From positions 38,640,501 to 38,704,500 of the forward strand of contig CM075674.1 of assembly GCA_037962975.1 (NCBI GenBank): a DNA stretch of 64,000 nt, read 5' to 3'. Positions 16,747 through 29,400 of this stretch are shown here, in pieces. A model generated the notes under the pieces. It was not told where the DNA came from. It worked only from the letters and a program-made list of their open reading frames with translations, and searched no databases. The stretch's first letter is position 1. Every line of letters starts with the position of its first letter. The translations under genes and the position numbers were made by a program. Origin of the DNA: Clitoria ternatea (Eukaryota > Streptophyta > Magnoliopsida > Fabales > Fabaceae).

Positions 16747-19700
16747 GAAACTTAAATGTGATTAAAAATAGAGTAAAATTATCTCAAAATATACATAGTT
16801 AAAAAATGATATTGCTAAATATATAATAAAATTTATTATCGTGTTTTCTTTCGAAATTAGGCGTTTGATCATAGACAGATTTTTTTTTTTAGTTTTTTCA
16901 AAAATCTTAACTTAAGAATAGTTTTATTAATTCGCATATTTATATACATATTCAGAAAACTAACATTTTTAGGAAAGTGAATGCAAAAACATTCTATACA
17001 TAGGGATTGCTTGGTTTCCTTACGTTTTCAAATTAATGTTGGTTAAAAGTAAACTGTTAATTTATTAATTAAATTAAGTTTTAAGTGTTTCAAACAACAT
17101 ATTAAATTAATATTAACTATTAGATTATTTAGTTTGTCAAAACTTAATTTTGGTAAATAAATATCAAAGAGTAGTAAAATACTTCCAGACACTGTTTAAC
17201 ACACTTTATAAATATATTTATATGTAAAATTTTATGGAAAAAGTTCATCAACTATTCATATAGTAACAATGTTAGATTTTAACTTCTTTAAGCTAGCATT
17301 ATCCTTGGAGATAGAAATAACATTTTGATTGCTAGGGGGTTAAATTCCCTATACTAGTATGCAGTTAGCTTGCTTGTTTTGGGCTTTTGCCTTGTAAAAA
17401 ATGTTTAATTTTGATGTTCTAAAGTAAAAAAAATATTTGTCAGTTAATCAAAATACATTAAAATTATGATTTTCAATATACTTACACAAAATTTAATAAT
17501 TTTAGCATGTCAATCCATAATTGGTTATCAATATAAAAAAATTACACCAACTATTAACCTTAATTTTTAAACTGAAATTTATTTATTTAATTACAACAAA
17601 AAAATCATTTAATAAATTATTTATACTAGAAAAAAATCACAAAAAACCTAACACACGTGTAACTGCAAGTGCACGTAACAAGATAGTAAGTACCTTGAGT
17701 GCAGGTTAAGGCAGAGTGGATAAGCATCTTTGAAAGTTCAAAAGGTACGGCCAGCGGTCCCAATCATATTGACTCCTGTATTTCACTTTAAAAAAAATGG
17801 ATTTATATATATAAATCACTTATAATAATAACATAAAACATTTTTTTATCAACCATATAATAATATAACATTTTAAAAAAATGTTATTCGATCTATTAGA
17901 ATGGATAGATATAATCCTATAACATATGAAAAGTAAAAGAAGAGTCTTACTATTAAGTTACTTAATATATTTAAAAAATATAATTTAATTCAATATAATG
18001 ATATTATATTTACAAAATATATATTAATTAATAAAATCTATTTATAAAATAAATAGTCCTTTTTTCGTTCATTATAAAAATAAAAATTAATAAACAAAAA
18101 AGTGAAAATATACATTTTACAAATAAATTTTATTAATAGATATACATTTTATAAATATAATAGAATAATATTATAAAAATAAAAATTAATAAATATATTT
18201 TATAAATATAATATAATAATGTATGATTATATTATATTTCTTAAAAGTGTTAAGTAATTCATTAGTAAGATTTCTCTTCTGTTTATTATGGGTTGTAAGA
18301 TCAAATTTTATTTCATTTAAATTTTAACATATAAAATATTTTAATGGGTTATTTTAATAATATTTTAGAGTTATTCATGAGCGGTATTCAACTTTACTTT
18401 GCTAGCGTATAAATAAAGCAATGTTACACGTAATTTAATATTTCATTTTCAAATTTCGTGAATGCGGTCCCATTTGTTAGATATTTTTATTCGTGTGGAC
18501 ATATGTAATTAAAGTCTACAACTACTTGACTGATACTATGATAATGAGGTCAATTAAACGCACGTTTGGTGATAGAAAACTCCGTTGAGTTTGTGGAGGT
18601 TTTTATCCTAAGTTTTAACAAAGTTTTAATTGTTTTTAATAGTATAAAGAATTAATATCAATTTTTAAATTTTTTATTTCAACTTAATTTTGTTTCTCTA
18701 ACTACAAACCAAACACTTAATAATTAACTGGAATTTCATCCTCTGGGAAAAGGAAACGTTTTCGTTAGTGAAGCGTATGTAATTGAAGAGACCCTCCATT
18801 TATATTTACAAATCAATTCCATTTGCTGATAATTGATAAGTTCAAATTAAGCGGGTTTATATCATGTTAACACCACTATTTATCACTATTTATGTTATTC
18901 CGATAGATATTTAGGTTTTTTAAATATAAAATGTCTAAAATAACCTTTTATTTTAGATTGTATATTTTTTCTTTTTTAAATCAATATTTATAATTCTTCT
19001 TTCTCATAAGATAATATTTAACAATGCAATATTCATATTTTAAAAAAATTGTTGATTAAGTACTAAGCAAATTACGATAATAACCCATGATAATAATAGA
19101 GAAGACGCCCTTTTATTTGTCACACAAATAACCAATGAGGAAGCAAAAACAAGGTATAAAATAAGAGAAAAACACAAAAAATAAAGCGATTAGAAGATGA
19201 GGAAGAATGAAACAAATATGACAAGAAATATACTGTTGAAGAAGAAAGCTTAGAAGAAAATAAATAAGGGAAAATAATTCAATTTAAACTAAAAAGATTA
19301 AATTGAACATTTTATATTAAAAAATGGTAGCTAAACGTTGAGATATGGAATTAATTTCATGAATTACCGTTTCAAAAATACCTAAGTATTTTTCATAAAA
19401 CTAGTTAACTATAGAAGTAACCTACTGAAGTTTAATCATAATTAGTTAACAGTACCCTTAATAAATTATTACCGCTAGTTCTATCATATTTTTTAATAAT
19501 TGCTTTAATTTTATATTAAGATATTAACGAATATATTTAATAGTCTGGTAACATAGAAAAATATTTCAGTAAAAAAATGTTACCATGAAGTTATTGAAAC
19601 TATTATAAAAAAATTAAAATATTTGTTAATTTAATAAAAACATAATATATAATATTAATTTTAAAATAAATGAATGCACTCAAGGTCGGAGCATCCTTGG

Positions 19701-20980
19701 GACATGGGGGCATGGTCGCCTTCAAGCTAAGGAATAATAATAGCAAATAAAATGAGTTATCACCAGTAATTTTAAATAAAAAAGATATAATTAGTTCATT
19801 TTTTGAAACTATGAAAAAATTCGAGTGTGTAATTATGTCACTCATCATGATGAGCAATAAATAATGTCACAAATTTTCTTAAACATCATGATTATGTTAA
19901 ATAAAAAATTAAACATATATAAACTTTTCTTCATGTTAATAAAATTATTGAATTACTATTTTCTATAACAACTACAGCCCTTAAGTGACTCCTTGTTGAT
20001 AATGGACAAGTTGGAAACTTATATAAAGAAAAAGGTTGCATTCCTAATTGTTTTCTTTTAAAAAAAAACTAGTCAACAATAACATTTTCCTCTCTTGAAT
20101 TAGATCTACAACAATAATATTATGGTTTTTGTTTACTTCAAAAGATATAGTATTAAATTGAGTGCAAGTGTACACTCCAATCCCATACCCATACACGGAT
20201 ACTCAAACTGAAACATTTTTTCTGGTTAAAAAAAAGACCAAACACATTTTTGGTAAACAACAGGTACATGACAGAAGCAAATCCAGCCACAAACACAAGC
20301 TACAAGACCCACAACACAACACATTATTAGGTGTTGAGCCCAACCATGTGTGAACAACCCCAATCTCAAATTCATACTCCCTACAAAGTCACAAAAACCC
20401 AAAAAACTAGTTTATCACAACCATCCACCTCAGTCATCAAACAAAACCTCATGATACCGCAGGTAACAAAATATATCAACTGTCATTAAATTCTTCCCAC
20501 TCTTTTCATATGCAATGACATATAACTTTGCAATCCGTTTATAGTATTCCCAATTACGAGCCTCACAACCTTCATGATCTTTCCTTCGCCAATACTATGA
20601 ATAAGTCTAGTTATTCTACAATCAAATTCTACATTTATGGTTGAATCTATCACGTATCAATGTGAAGAACATAAGAGATATCAAGTTATACATTATAATT
20701 CTAAAATATTAGATTATCTAAAAAATTATATTATCTTAAATTACTACTTATCATCCTAGTGAGTTTTACCAGTTTATTAGACCATAAGTTTCTCAAACTC
20801 AAACATTTACTTTTCTAGTTAGAGACTCTTAGTATATATATTATGGTCTTACTTCCTATGATTTTGCATGAACACTTTTTTTCTTAGGATTTGATGCCAA
20901 ACTTTCATTAAGAAGAATAAACAAATATAAAGATTTAATATATTGAGTTTTATTATCATTTATAAGTTAATTTTATTCTT
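16552..20980. other. Long AT-rich intergenic region
   Basis: No recognisable coding frame over 4.4 kb; open frames are short and of AT-driven composition. A small GC-richer island at about 17640-17780 has ACACGTGT and GCACGTAAC motifs and stands out from its surroundings. A minus-strand frame near 20450-20600 reads NWEYYKRIAKLYVIAYEKSG but I cannot assign it. T-rich and A-rich tracts are frequent. Confidence 0.45.
16704..16743 (+). repeat. TA dinucleotide microsatellite
   Basis: About 20 TA units 260 bp upstream of the PPO-like start codon. Confidence 0.95.
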
Positions 20981-20984
20981 GTAT

Positions 20985-22515
20985 GAATTTTTATGCCACA
21001 AATTCATCCTCCATGGTGGATGCAACAATGATTCATTCCTTCACACTTTTCTATGAAATCGCTCATCCAACTAAAAGATACATATAACCAAATGTAGACT
21101 TTCTTGTATCCATACAACCAGCAAAGTCTGAATTTGTATAAACAATCACCTCAAGATGATCAAACAACTTTCTAATGATCCAATCCTGGAATATTATGGT
21201 ATCCACCAAGCATACCAACTACAAAGTTAATATCTGACTTCGTACATGTTTGAGCATACATTAAACTCCCAACAGCAGATGCATGAGGGATATTTTCCAT
21301 TTGTTTCTGTTCCAAATCATTCTTTGGACATTGCACAAGACTAAATTTGTCCTTTTTGTATTGGAACGGGAGATGTTGAACATTTATCCATTTTGAATCT
21401 CTTTAAACCTTTATTGATATATGCTTTGTAAGACAAACCTAACAGTCCTTGTGATCTATCACGGAATATCTCTATTCCTATCACATAGCCTGCCTCACCC
21501 ATATTTTTCATTTCAAAGTTGTTAGAGAGAAAATTCTTAGTCTCACTTAATAGACCAAGATCATTAGTTGCAAGCAAGATGTCATCAACACATAATCAAA
21601 AATATAAACCTTTAGATATATACACTAATCAACAGTGTTTTCCTTAAACCCAAAAGACATAATAGTATCATTGAACTTAAGATACCATTGCCTAGAAGTC
21701 TGTTTATGTCTGTATATTGATTTCTTAAGTCTACATGCCAAGTGTTCCCTTTCTTCTTTAATGAACCCCACTGGTTGGTCTATATAAACATCTTCTTCTA
21801 AATTTCTATTCAAAAAGGCAATTTTAACATCCATTTGATGCAACTCAAGATCATAATAAACTATTAGTGCCATGATAATTCTGAAAGAATCTTTCTTAGA
21901 AACTGGAGAAAATGTTTCGATATTGCCATGAGAGTCACAACTTAGTCTTAAAGATCCATTTACACCTAACTCTCCTGCATCCTTCTGACAATTCCACAAG
22001 GTCCCATTAACCATTTTGTGTCATTGATTTAATCTCATCTTTCATGGCATCTAACCACTTATCAAAATTATCACCATTAATGGCTTCTGAAAATAAGACA
22101 AGATCATTATCAATGCATAAGTCATTTTCTAACTCTTGTAGATAAATCATATAACCATTCGAAATAGCAGATTTCCTTTCTCCTTGGGATCTGCTAAATA
22201 CTATTTCTTGTGGTTGTTCTACTACAGGTTCATTATTAACCTCAGGATCACTAATTTGTTGCTCTTCTTGATTGTTGTCTGGTTCAACAACATAAGGAAC
22301 AACAATTCTTGAAGTAGAGACACTAGTTAAAGGAAATTGTACTCTAACTTCTTTAATCTCCATATTTCATTAAGCTTCACTCCCACTAGTTTCACCATTC
22401 TTTATACATGACAGTTTTTAAAGCATACATCCACAATGATACAGGTAAAGATAAATTACTTAATATGCTCCTAACCATATCCATTAAGGCTCGATTACAC
22501 CTTTTTAACACACCA
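20985..22515 (-). pseudogene. Ty1/copia pol remnant (integrase end, RT, RNase H start)
   Basis: Read on the minus strand from 22515 to 20985: NRALMDMVRSILSNLSLPVS (end of the copia integrase core region), then a linker frame (22363-22007) ending LDAMKDEIKSMTQNG. RT pieces follow: ELHQMDVKIAFLNRNLEEDV at about 21845, LKKSIYRHKQTSRQWYLKF, then TNDLGLLSETKNFLSNNFEM. Next come NIPHASAVGSLMYAQTCTKSD near 21290 and a MEDEFVA RNase H block near 21010. Stops, frameshifts and deletions separate the pieces. In functional elements a YVDD box follows the FLNG region; here that stretch (21580-21620) is frame-disrupted. Confidence 0.88.
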
Positions 22516-23866
22516 TAAGGATCGTAGAATCAATGATTCTCACATACATTTATAATTGTAAGAGAGACTTACCTTTATCCATGAAAAAACTTCATGATAA
22601 TAAGTTCTTCAACCTCATTTTCTCAATTTGCCTTTTTTCCTTTCTTTCTTACACATAAACTTTCCTGATGGTTAATAGTGAGTAACCCTCATGCAAAGAG
22701 ACAGAACCCTTGTTTCCCTTATTAGCCAACTTCCATCAAGTTGGTTATCATCAGCTTTTTAAAGTTTAAAACTAACTTCCTATACTAACCAATAGGTCCC
22801 TTTATTTTATTAAATCACATTTAGGCCAATAATTATATTTCATATGAGTCGTCACATAATAAATAATTTATCTAATTACTTTTCCTACAAATGGACCAAT
22901 TATTTTGTCAATATGAGAAACACAATCAATGAATAAGAGAGTCCATGGGAGTAATATCTTTCAGTGTTTTTTTCATGATATAAATTTAAAATCAGCCATT
23001 ATCATATACGATCCAACCTTAAGTATAGAACTTGATCGTAGAATGATTAGACCTTTTCATGGTATTGAGTAAGGAAAGATCTCAGACTCGTTGTTGGGAA
23101 TATTATAGAAGAATGAATTGCACAATTACATATCTTTGCATATGAAAAAGTGTGGGAAGACTTTCATTACTTGTGCATCTTTTAGAGTGGGGTGTATATT
23201 TGATGATTGAAATTGATGTCTGTGATAAAGCTAGTTTCTCTATTTTGTATCAATGTTTAGGATGGGGAATCATAACTTTGTATGGGGATTCGAATTTGAG
23301 AGTAGGGTTTGTTGGAACCAATAAGATTCCTGAAGAAATCGTAGATTTGTTGAAAACCAACATTAAGTATTCTAATTTAATCCAAGTCATGATTCGTTAT
23401 TATTTGATAGTCTGTCTAAGTGTTTCAGAATATGAAGCATAGGCTATAAAACAAAAGGGAAGTTTTCTACACAACACAAGTTTGTAAGACAAAGTAAAGA
23501 AGAAATCAAGTTCTAGACTCGCACTAGACCCAGACTCGTCAAGTCCTCTATAAGCTTCAAGAATTTGGAAGAATCTCTCTCTAAAGGCAACCTTCATCAA
23601 CCAGACTCCAATCCCAGAAGCTGTTACAATCATTCTGCTCCTTTTGAGTATCTTCATAACATCCTGAACCACCTTCAAAGGACGTTTTCATAATGAGTCA
23701 TAGATAATGTCCATAAAGTTTCATAGCATTCACAGATCGAATGGGGCAAGTTAAGGGGCACAGAAGTTGGCCCAAAGGCCAAAATCTACATAATTCTACA
23801 AGCCTGTCTGCTGGTAATCAATTGTCAAAGAGAAAAACCTAAAATCCTGCATAGGTTACTCACGGG
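22516..23866. other. Unassigned region between copia remnant and Tekay element
   Basis: Mostly AT-rich. The stretch 22740-22900 ('ataggtccctttattttattaaatcac..') resembles retroelement flank or LTR DNA. Bases 23152-23442 hold a 96-residue plus-strand open frame with no family I recognise. Bases 23740-23866 contain TAATCAATTG and run into the Tekay insertion point. The part adjoining the Tekay element may be an older LTR whose 3' end is at 33436. Confidence 0.35.
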
Positions 23867-24427
23867 TAATCTGTAACATCCCTGATGTTTTAATGAGAAT
23901 TATAAGAAATGAGAAATGATTAGTAAATGTTTTAGAAGTTTTATTTAATATTTGTTCTGTCTTAGCCAGAGATAAGAAAGCCGGTGTCGAGATCGGTCTC
24001 TGAAGCGCGAGCAGGCGGAGTTAAAGATCGGGAGTGTAGGAGAAGAGCGGACAGAGTTAGGTGGTCTGGTCCAACCGTTGTGAGGAGAGCGCCTCACACG
24101 GGGTCATAGCCCGGATTAACCTCATAATGACTAAAACAACGGATGTAGGTAACCAAGAGGTGAGCACGGATGAGGTATCCGATCTCTCAGGTTGTAGCTC
24201 GGATTTCCGAGGTATGAACACTAAGTTAGGACGTCGGGGGCCGATATTCATATTGGGCCTATACTCTTACGAAGTATTAGAGAATTGTGAATAATTAAAC
24301 GTTGTGGGAATAAATAAGTGTAATTGATTTGATAACTATGCAATAGTTTAATATAGTGAAATTGATTAAATTTAGTAAGAATACAAATAAAATAAAGGAA
24401 AAGACGATCTTGCCCATGAGCTATACA

Positions 24428-24436
24428 TATATATAA
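24428..24436 (+). promoter_or_regulatory. TATA box of Tekay 5' LTR
   Basis: TATATATAA, about 560 bp into the LTR, followed within 40 bp by the pyrimidine-rich 'ctcttccttccctcttc' typical of plant transcription starts. The copy in the 3' LTR is at about 31459-31467. Confidence 0.55.
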
Positions 24437-25918
24437 GGAGATTCTCTTCCTTCCCTCTTCATTATTTACAAGTTACCTTTGCTGTTGGTCTGTTCCTTCT
24501 CTTTCGTTTTTCTCTCCTCTCTTAACGCTGATTTGCATGCACTGGAGAGGGACTCCATTTGTGTCTAAACTTCAATTGAACCCCATTCCTGTGATCGAGG
24601 CTTCAAGGTGAGTCTACTGATCCGTTCCAATTGTGATTCCCTTATTCCTTTTATTCTTTGGCTGTTAAGGGCCATGCATGGCTATATTCGTGGCTGTTCT
24701 CCACTCCTCTGGTGAGTGTGAGCCCAGATGCAGTCCATGAACTAAGGGCGTTGAAGTGATGAGCTGTACTTTATGATCCATAGGTAGTAGGCTAAGCAAC
24801 AGAAGACTGAGTGACGGAGTTGAGACTGTGAAACCAGTGCTCAGAGGAAGGAATCGACACAGAGAACAGATCATCGAAGTGTGGAACCAAAGTAAGGGGG
24901 GGTGTTCGGGTTATAATTAATTAGAATAGGACTCGCTTCTTATACAGGTCATTGAAGTAACGTAAACAGGTTAAGGAAAATGTTGCTAAACGTAGTTGTG
25001 TGTTTATGCTTGTGCATGTGTGACTGAGTACATTAATTAGTGGAGGATCGGGTGTGGATGAGTTTATCATGTATGATCTTGTGATATCTAATGTGAAATG
25101 ATCAGTGTTATGTGACGTCGGGTTAGCAAGCAGGCTACCCGAGTGATGGGGAATTGATATTATTATGTGAAAGGTAAATTGTTGAATGACTATGTGGTGT
25201 AGGATGGCCGACGGTATATGATAGCCCCTCATTTCCGGCTCCCGTGGTTTTCGTGCCCATTTGAGCTACCCAGTGGTCAAGTAGGACCCAGTGGTCGAGG
25301 TGGAGAGTCAAGCAGGACTCGGTGAACCAAGCAGGGTTCACGGGGTGTCAAGTAGGACCCCCAGCTGAAGGTCAATCCTTTAGTATCCGGATACTAGGAG
25401 TTAGATTGTATGAGAGTCAGTTGTGATCGTGATAAATGTGATGGAATTGTGTAGTTGGTTTAATATAGTTACTGTATGTAATACACTATGTTTCGGTATG
25501 CTTACTTATAAGTGGTGCTTTATGTGTATGTATAAATATGCATGTATATTTTTAGGTTCCATTCTATATTAATTACAATGCCAAACACTCACCCTTGCCT
25601 TTTTTTTTAGTAACCAGAGACAGGGAGGGGGAAGGAGCCATGGAGTCGCGCCAAGGGGGAGAACGGTGCCAGGGTCCGAGTGACTTTGAGTGACTCTCTA
25701 TAGAGTCATATGTGTGTATAAGAACTTCTTAGTATTATTATTAATTGTGTTTAATTAAGACCGGATCGGATGTAAACCTATATTTTAAAATATATCACTG
25801 TTATTTGCATATGCTTTCATGGTAGCTATGGTAACTCTTTGGGTTCACAGAACCATTTTTAGAGTGAAATTTTGGGAGTCCGGTTGCATGTTTTGTATAA
25901 TCCGATGTGTGAAAGGTG

Positions 25919-26008
25919 TTCGCTCAAGCGAATAGAACCTCGTTTAAGCGAGAGTCTGGAATCTCGCTTAGACGAGTAGGGGCCTCGCTCAAGCGAGAAA
26001 CCCTGATT
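25919..26008 (+). repeat. CGCTYAAGCGA motif cluster in Tekay LTR
   Basis: Four units in about 85 bp: CGCTCAAGCGAA, CGTTTAAGCGAG, CGCTTAGACGAG and CGCTCAAGCGAG, spaced about 20-25 bp. Each is a near-palindrome (TCGCT..AGCGA). The same cluster is at 32949-33038 in the 3' LTR. Confidence 0.9.
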
Positions 26009-26224
26009 TCCCTTTCTCTCATCCGTTGTGTTTAAATTAACTTGCTTTTCTTTTCTAGATCTCATTTAATTAATCTAACTGTGACTGCTGTCACTTGAAT
26101 AAGTCAGTAAAAATAAATGCTTTTTCACTAAATATCGTTTAATTTTCAAGAAAAGGAAAAATTTATCGTAAGAGGTAATTGTTTGAATAAAAATAAATAC
26201 AAAAATAACCTAGGATGTTACACT

Positions 26225-26236
26225 TGGTATCAGAGC
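26225..26236 (+). promoter_or_regulatory. Primer binding site (initiator Met tRNA), Tekay element
   Basis: TGGTATCAGAGC, two bases after the LTR end. It is complementary to the 3' end of plant initiator methionine tRNA and starts minus-strand DNA synthesis. Confidence 0.95.
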
Positions 26237-26451
26237 GGTTCTTTCTAGAGCCGGTGTGTGGGCCGATCTAGTGATTGTGATAGTTTTATGAAGGTTGATT
26301 GTATTTTGTTGTATTGAGATTGTGTGTGGTCTGGCATCGTTCCCTTGGCACTCCACTGGCGTAGTATTCTATGAATATAAGGTAAGTTTACGATCCCCTG
26401 ACTGATCTTGGTTATTAATGGTGATGTGTTTGCTCATTGTAGAATTACTAA

Positions 26452-29400
26452 ATGGCCGGAGAGACTAGTTCTGGGGGAAAAGATGATTTCTTCTCTAGAT
26501 TTACTCAGCTGATGAGTAGGACCGAGTCCGGTCCCACTCTGGATAAATTCCTGAAAAGGAATCCTCCGACTTACAAAGGGGGACACGACTATGACGGGGC
26601 ATACATCTGGATCAGGGATATCGAGCAGGTTTTTGAATATTTTGAGTGCTCTGAAGAGCAAAAGGTTTTATTTGCTACTTACCAACTAAAAGAAGAGGCT
26701 AGAGTATAGTGGTCCCGAGTGAAGGTGCAGATGAACGCAGCTAATGAGCCGTTGGTATGGGCGAATTTCCGAAGGAGGTTCCTTGTTAAATACTTCCCAG
26801 ACAACTACAAAATCCAGAAAGAAATGGAATTCCTGAAGTTGGAGCAAGACCGGATGTCTGTAGCTGAGTACACCAGCAAGTTTGACGAGCTGTGTGATTT
26901 TTACCACCCTTTCTCGTTAGAAGGGACTGAAGGTAGCAAGTGCGCCAAATACGAAGCTGGACTACGGATTGAGCTCCGTAGTGTAATCGTACCAATGGAG
27001 ATTAGGGACTACCCAACCCTGGTGAACAAAGCAAGATTGACTGAAGAGGTGCAGTTACAAAGGTCGTCCCAGCCGAGAGATAAAAAGCCACTGAAGGCAA
27101 AAGGATTCAACTTCAAGAGGATGAGTCAATTCTTCCGGGGTGGCAAGTCTTCTGCTACCTCCTCATCCTCTTCCGATCGGGGTTCCACTGGTCGATCGGG
27201 TAATCCTTCTGGTAATCGTACCTGCTACAATTATGGTCAGGAAGGCCACATTGCCAAACATTGCCAAGCCAATCAGATTGTGTGCTTCCAGTGCGGACAA
27301 CCAGGGCACCTCAGGCCCGATTGCCCTCAGAGGCAACAGCAGGGCAGGACGGATAACCGAACTAACTCTTCTGGGACCCGGGGTTCCAACTTTTCGAGGA
27401 GAGGCCGGAATGGAGCTGGTAGAGGGAACCAACAATCGGGAAGATATGATGCCCAATCTAGCGATGCCCAGAACGCCATGACTGGACGTGTATTTGCGTT
27501 TGATGCTTCAGAAGCTACGAGGAATGACAATTTGGTACAGGGTAAGTGCCTCATCTGTGGTTATCTGGTTGATGTAATTTATGATTCAGGTGCCACCCAT
27601 TCCTTTATTTCGGAAAGTTGTGTGCGACGGCTTGGTCTGCCAATCAGTTTAATGGAGAACGCTCTTATTGTTTCCACTCCAACTGGTTCCACTTTCCGTG
27701 CAACTACAGTGTGTAGAGAACTACCGATGCAAATCGAAGCCCGTACTTTTCGAGTAAATTTTATCTGTATGCCATTGAAGGACTTAGATGTTATTCTGGG
27801 TCTCGATTGGCTTGCTGCTAATCATGTGTTGGTCGACTGTTATCGGAAGAATATTGTTTTCTCTCAGGAACTTGATATGAGGAACGGGGTGAGCGATGTC
27901 CTAACCACGTATGTTGTTTTATTCGCTTCGGAGGGTCGGCATAACCTCCTGCTAAGTGATATTCCGATTGTTTGTGAATTTCCTGACGTTTTTCCGGAAG
28001 AAATTCCGGAGCTACCTCCCAGTCGGGAGATTGATTTCTCTATTGAATTGATTCCCGGGGCAGAACCTGTGTCCCGAGTGCCATATAGAATGTCTTCGGT
28101 AGAATTAACCGAAGTGAAGAAACAAGTAAACGAATTACTAGAAAAGGGATTTATCCGACCCAGTGCCTCACCCTGGGGCGCTCCGGTGTTATTGGTAAAG
28201 AAGAAGGATGGTAGTATGCGAATGTGCATTGATTACCGACAACTGAACAAACTAACAATCAAAAATAAATATCCACTACCTCGGATTGACGATTTACTGG
28301 ACCAGTTGCGAGGCGCCGCTGTGTTCTCTAAGATCGACTTGAGGTCGGGATACCACCAGATCCGAGTGAGGTCGGAGGATATCCCAAAGACAGCATTTCG
28401 GACTCGTTATGGGCACTTCGAGTACGTAGTAATGCCTTTTGGAGTAACGAACGCTCCTGCCATTTTTATGGATTATATGAATTGGACTTTTCAACCGTAC
28501 TTGGACCAGTTTGTGGTAGTATTCATTGATGATATTTTAGTATATTCGAGGTCGGACGAGGAGCATGCTCGACATCTTCGACTTGTTTTACAAGTACTTC
28601 GGGAGAAGAAGTTGTACGCTAAACTATCTAAGTGTGATTTCTGGGGGAGTAGTGTACAATTCTTGGGGCATATAATTTCCCAAGAGGGAATCTCAGTTGA
28701 TCCGACAAAAATTGAGGCGGTTATGGCTTGGGAGAGGCCGAAGTCAATAACTGAAATCAGGAGTTTCCTCGGATTAGCTGGATACTATCGACGCTTCATT
28801 GAGGGGTTCTCTCGGATAGCACTTCCTCTGACTCGGTTAACAAGGAAAGGAAACCCCTTCGTGTGGTCGGAAAAGTGTGAATTAAGCTTCCAAACTCTTA
28901 AGCGATGTTTAACGACTGCCCCTGTGCTTGCACTGCCCGATGTAACACAGGAATTTGAAGTATATTGTGATGCATCCAAATTTGGATTGGGGTGTGTGTT
29001 GATGCAAGCTGATCGGGCAATTGCTTATGCTTCGAGGCAATTGAGGCCACATGAGGAGAATTACTCGACTCATGATCTGGAACTTGCAGCAGTGGTGTAC
29101 GCACTGAAGATTTGGCGTCATTATCTGTATGGGGCTCGCTTTGTAGTATTCAGTGATCACAAGAGCCTAAAGTACTTGTTTGATCAAAAGGAGCTAAATA
29201 TGAGACAAAGGCGATGGGTGGAGTATTTAAAGGATTACGACTTCGATTTAAAGTATCACCCAGGCAAAGCGAATGTTGTGGCAGATGCACTAAGCAGGAA
29301 GGTATTACACGTGGCTTACCTAATGGGTAGAGAACAGGAATTGCTGGAAAGCTTTAGAGATATGAATGTTGGAATTGTTATGGACGCACCAAATCGAATG

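Larger units (their letters stand above)
23872..26222 (+). repeat. 5' LTR of Tekay element
   Basis: TGTAACATCC to GATGTTACA. A TATA-like CATATATATAAGG lies at about 24427-24438, followed by a CT-rich leader. Near 25920-26005 are four 'cgctcaagcgag'-like units. Differences from the 3' LTR are mostly C/T or G/A. Confidence 0.97.

Noticed and set aside
23152..23442. 96-codon plus-strand open frame
   Set aside because: No recognised motif, no start context, sits in transposon-rich DNA; likely chance.
24057..26065. Short open frames inside the Tekay LTR, repeated at 31088-33095
   Set aside because: They recur only because the LTR is duplicated; no domains and both strands are equally open.
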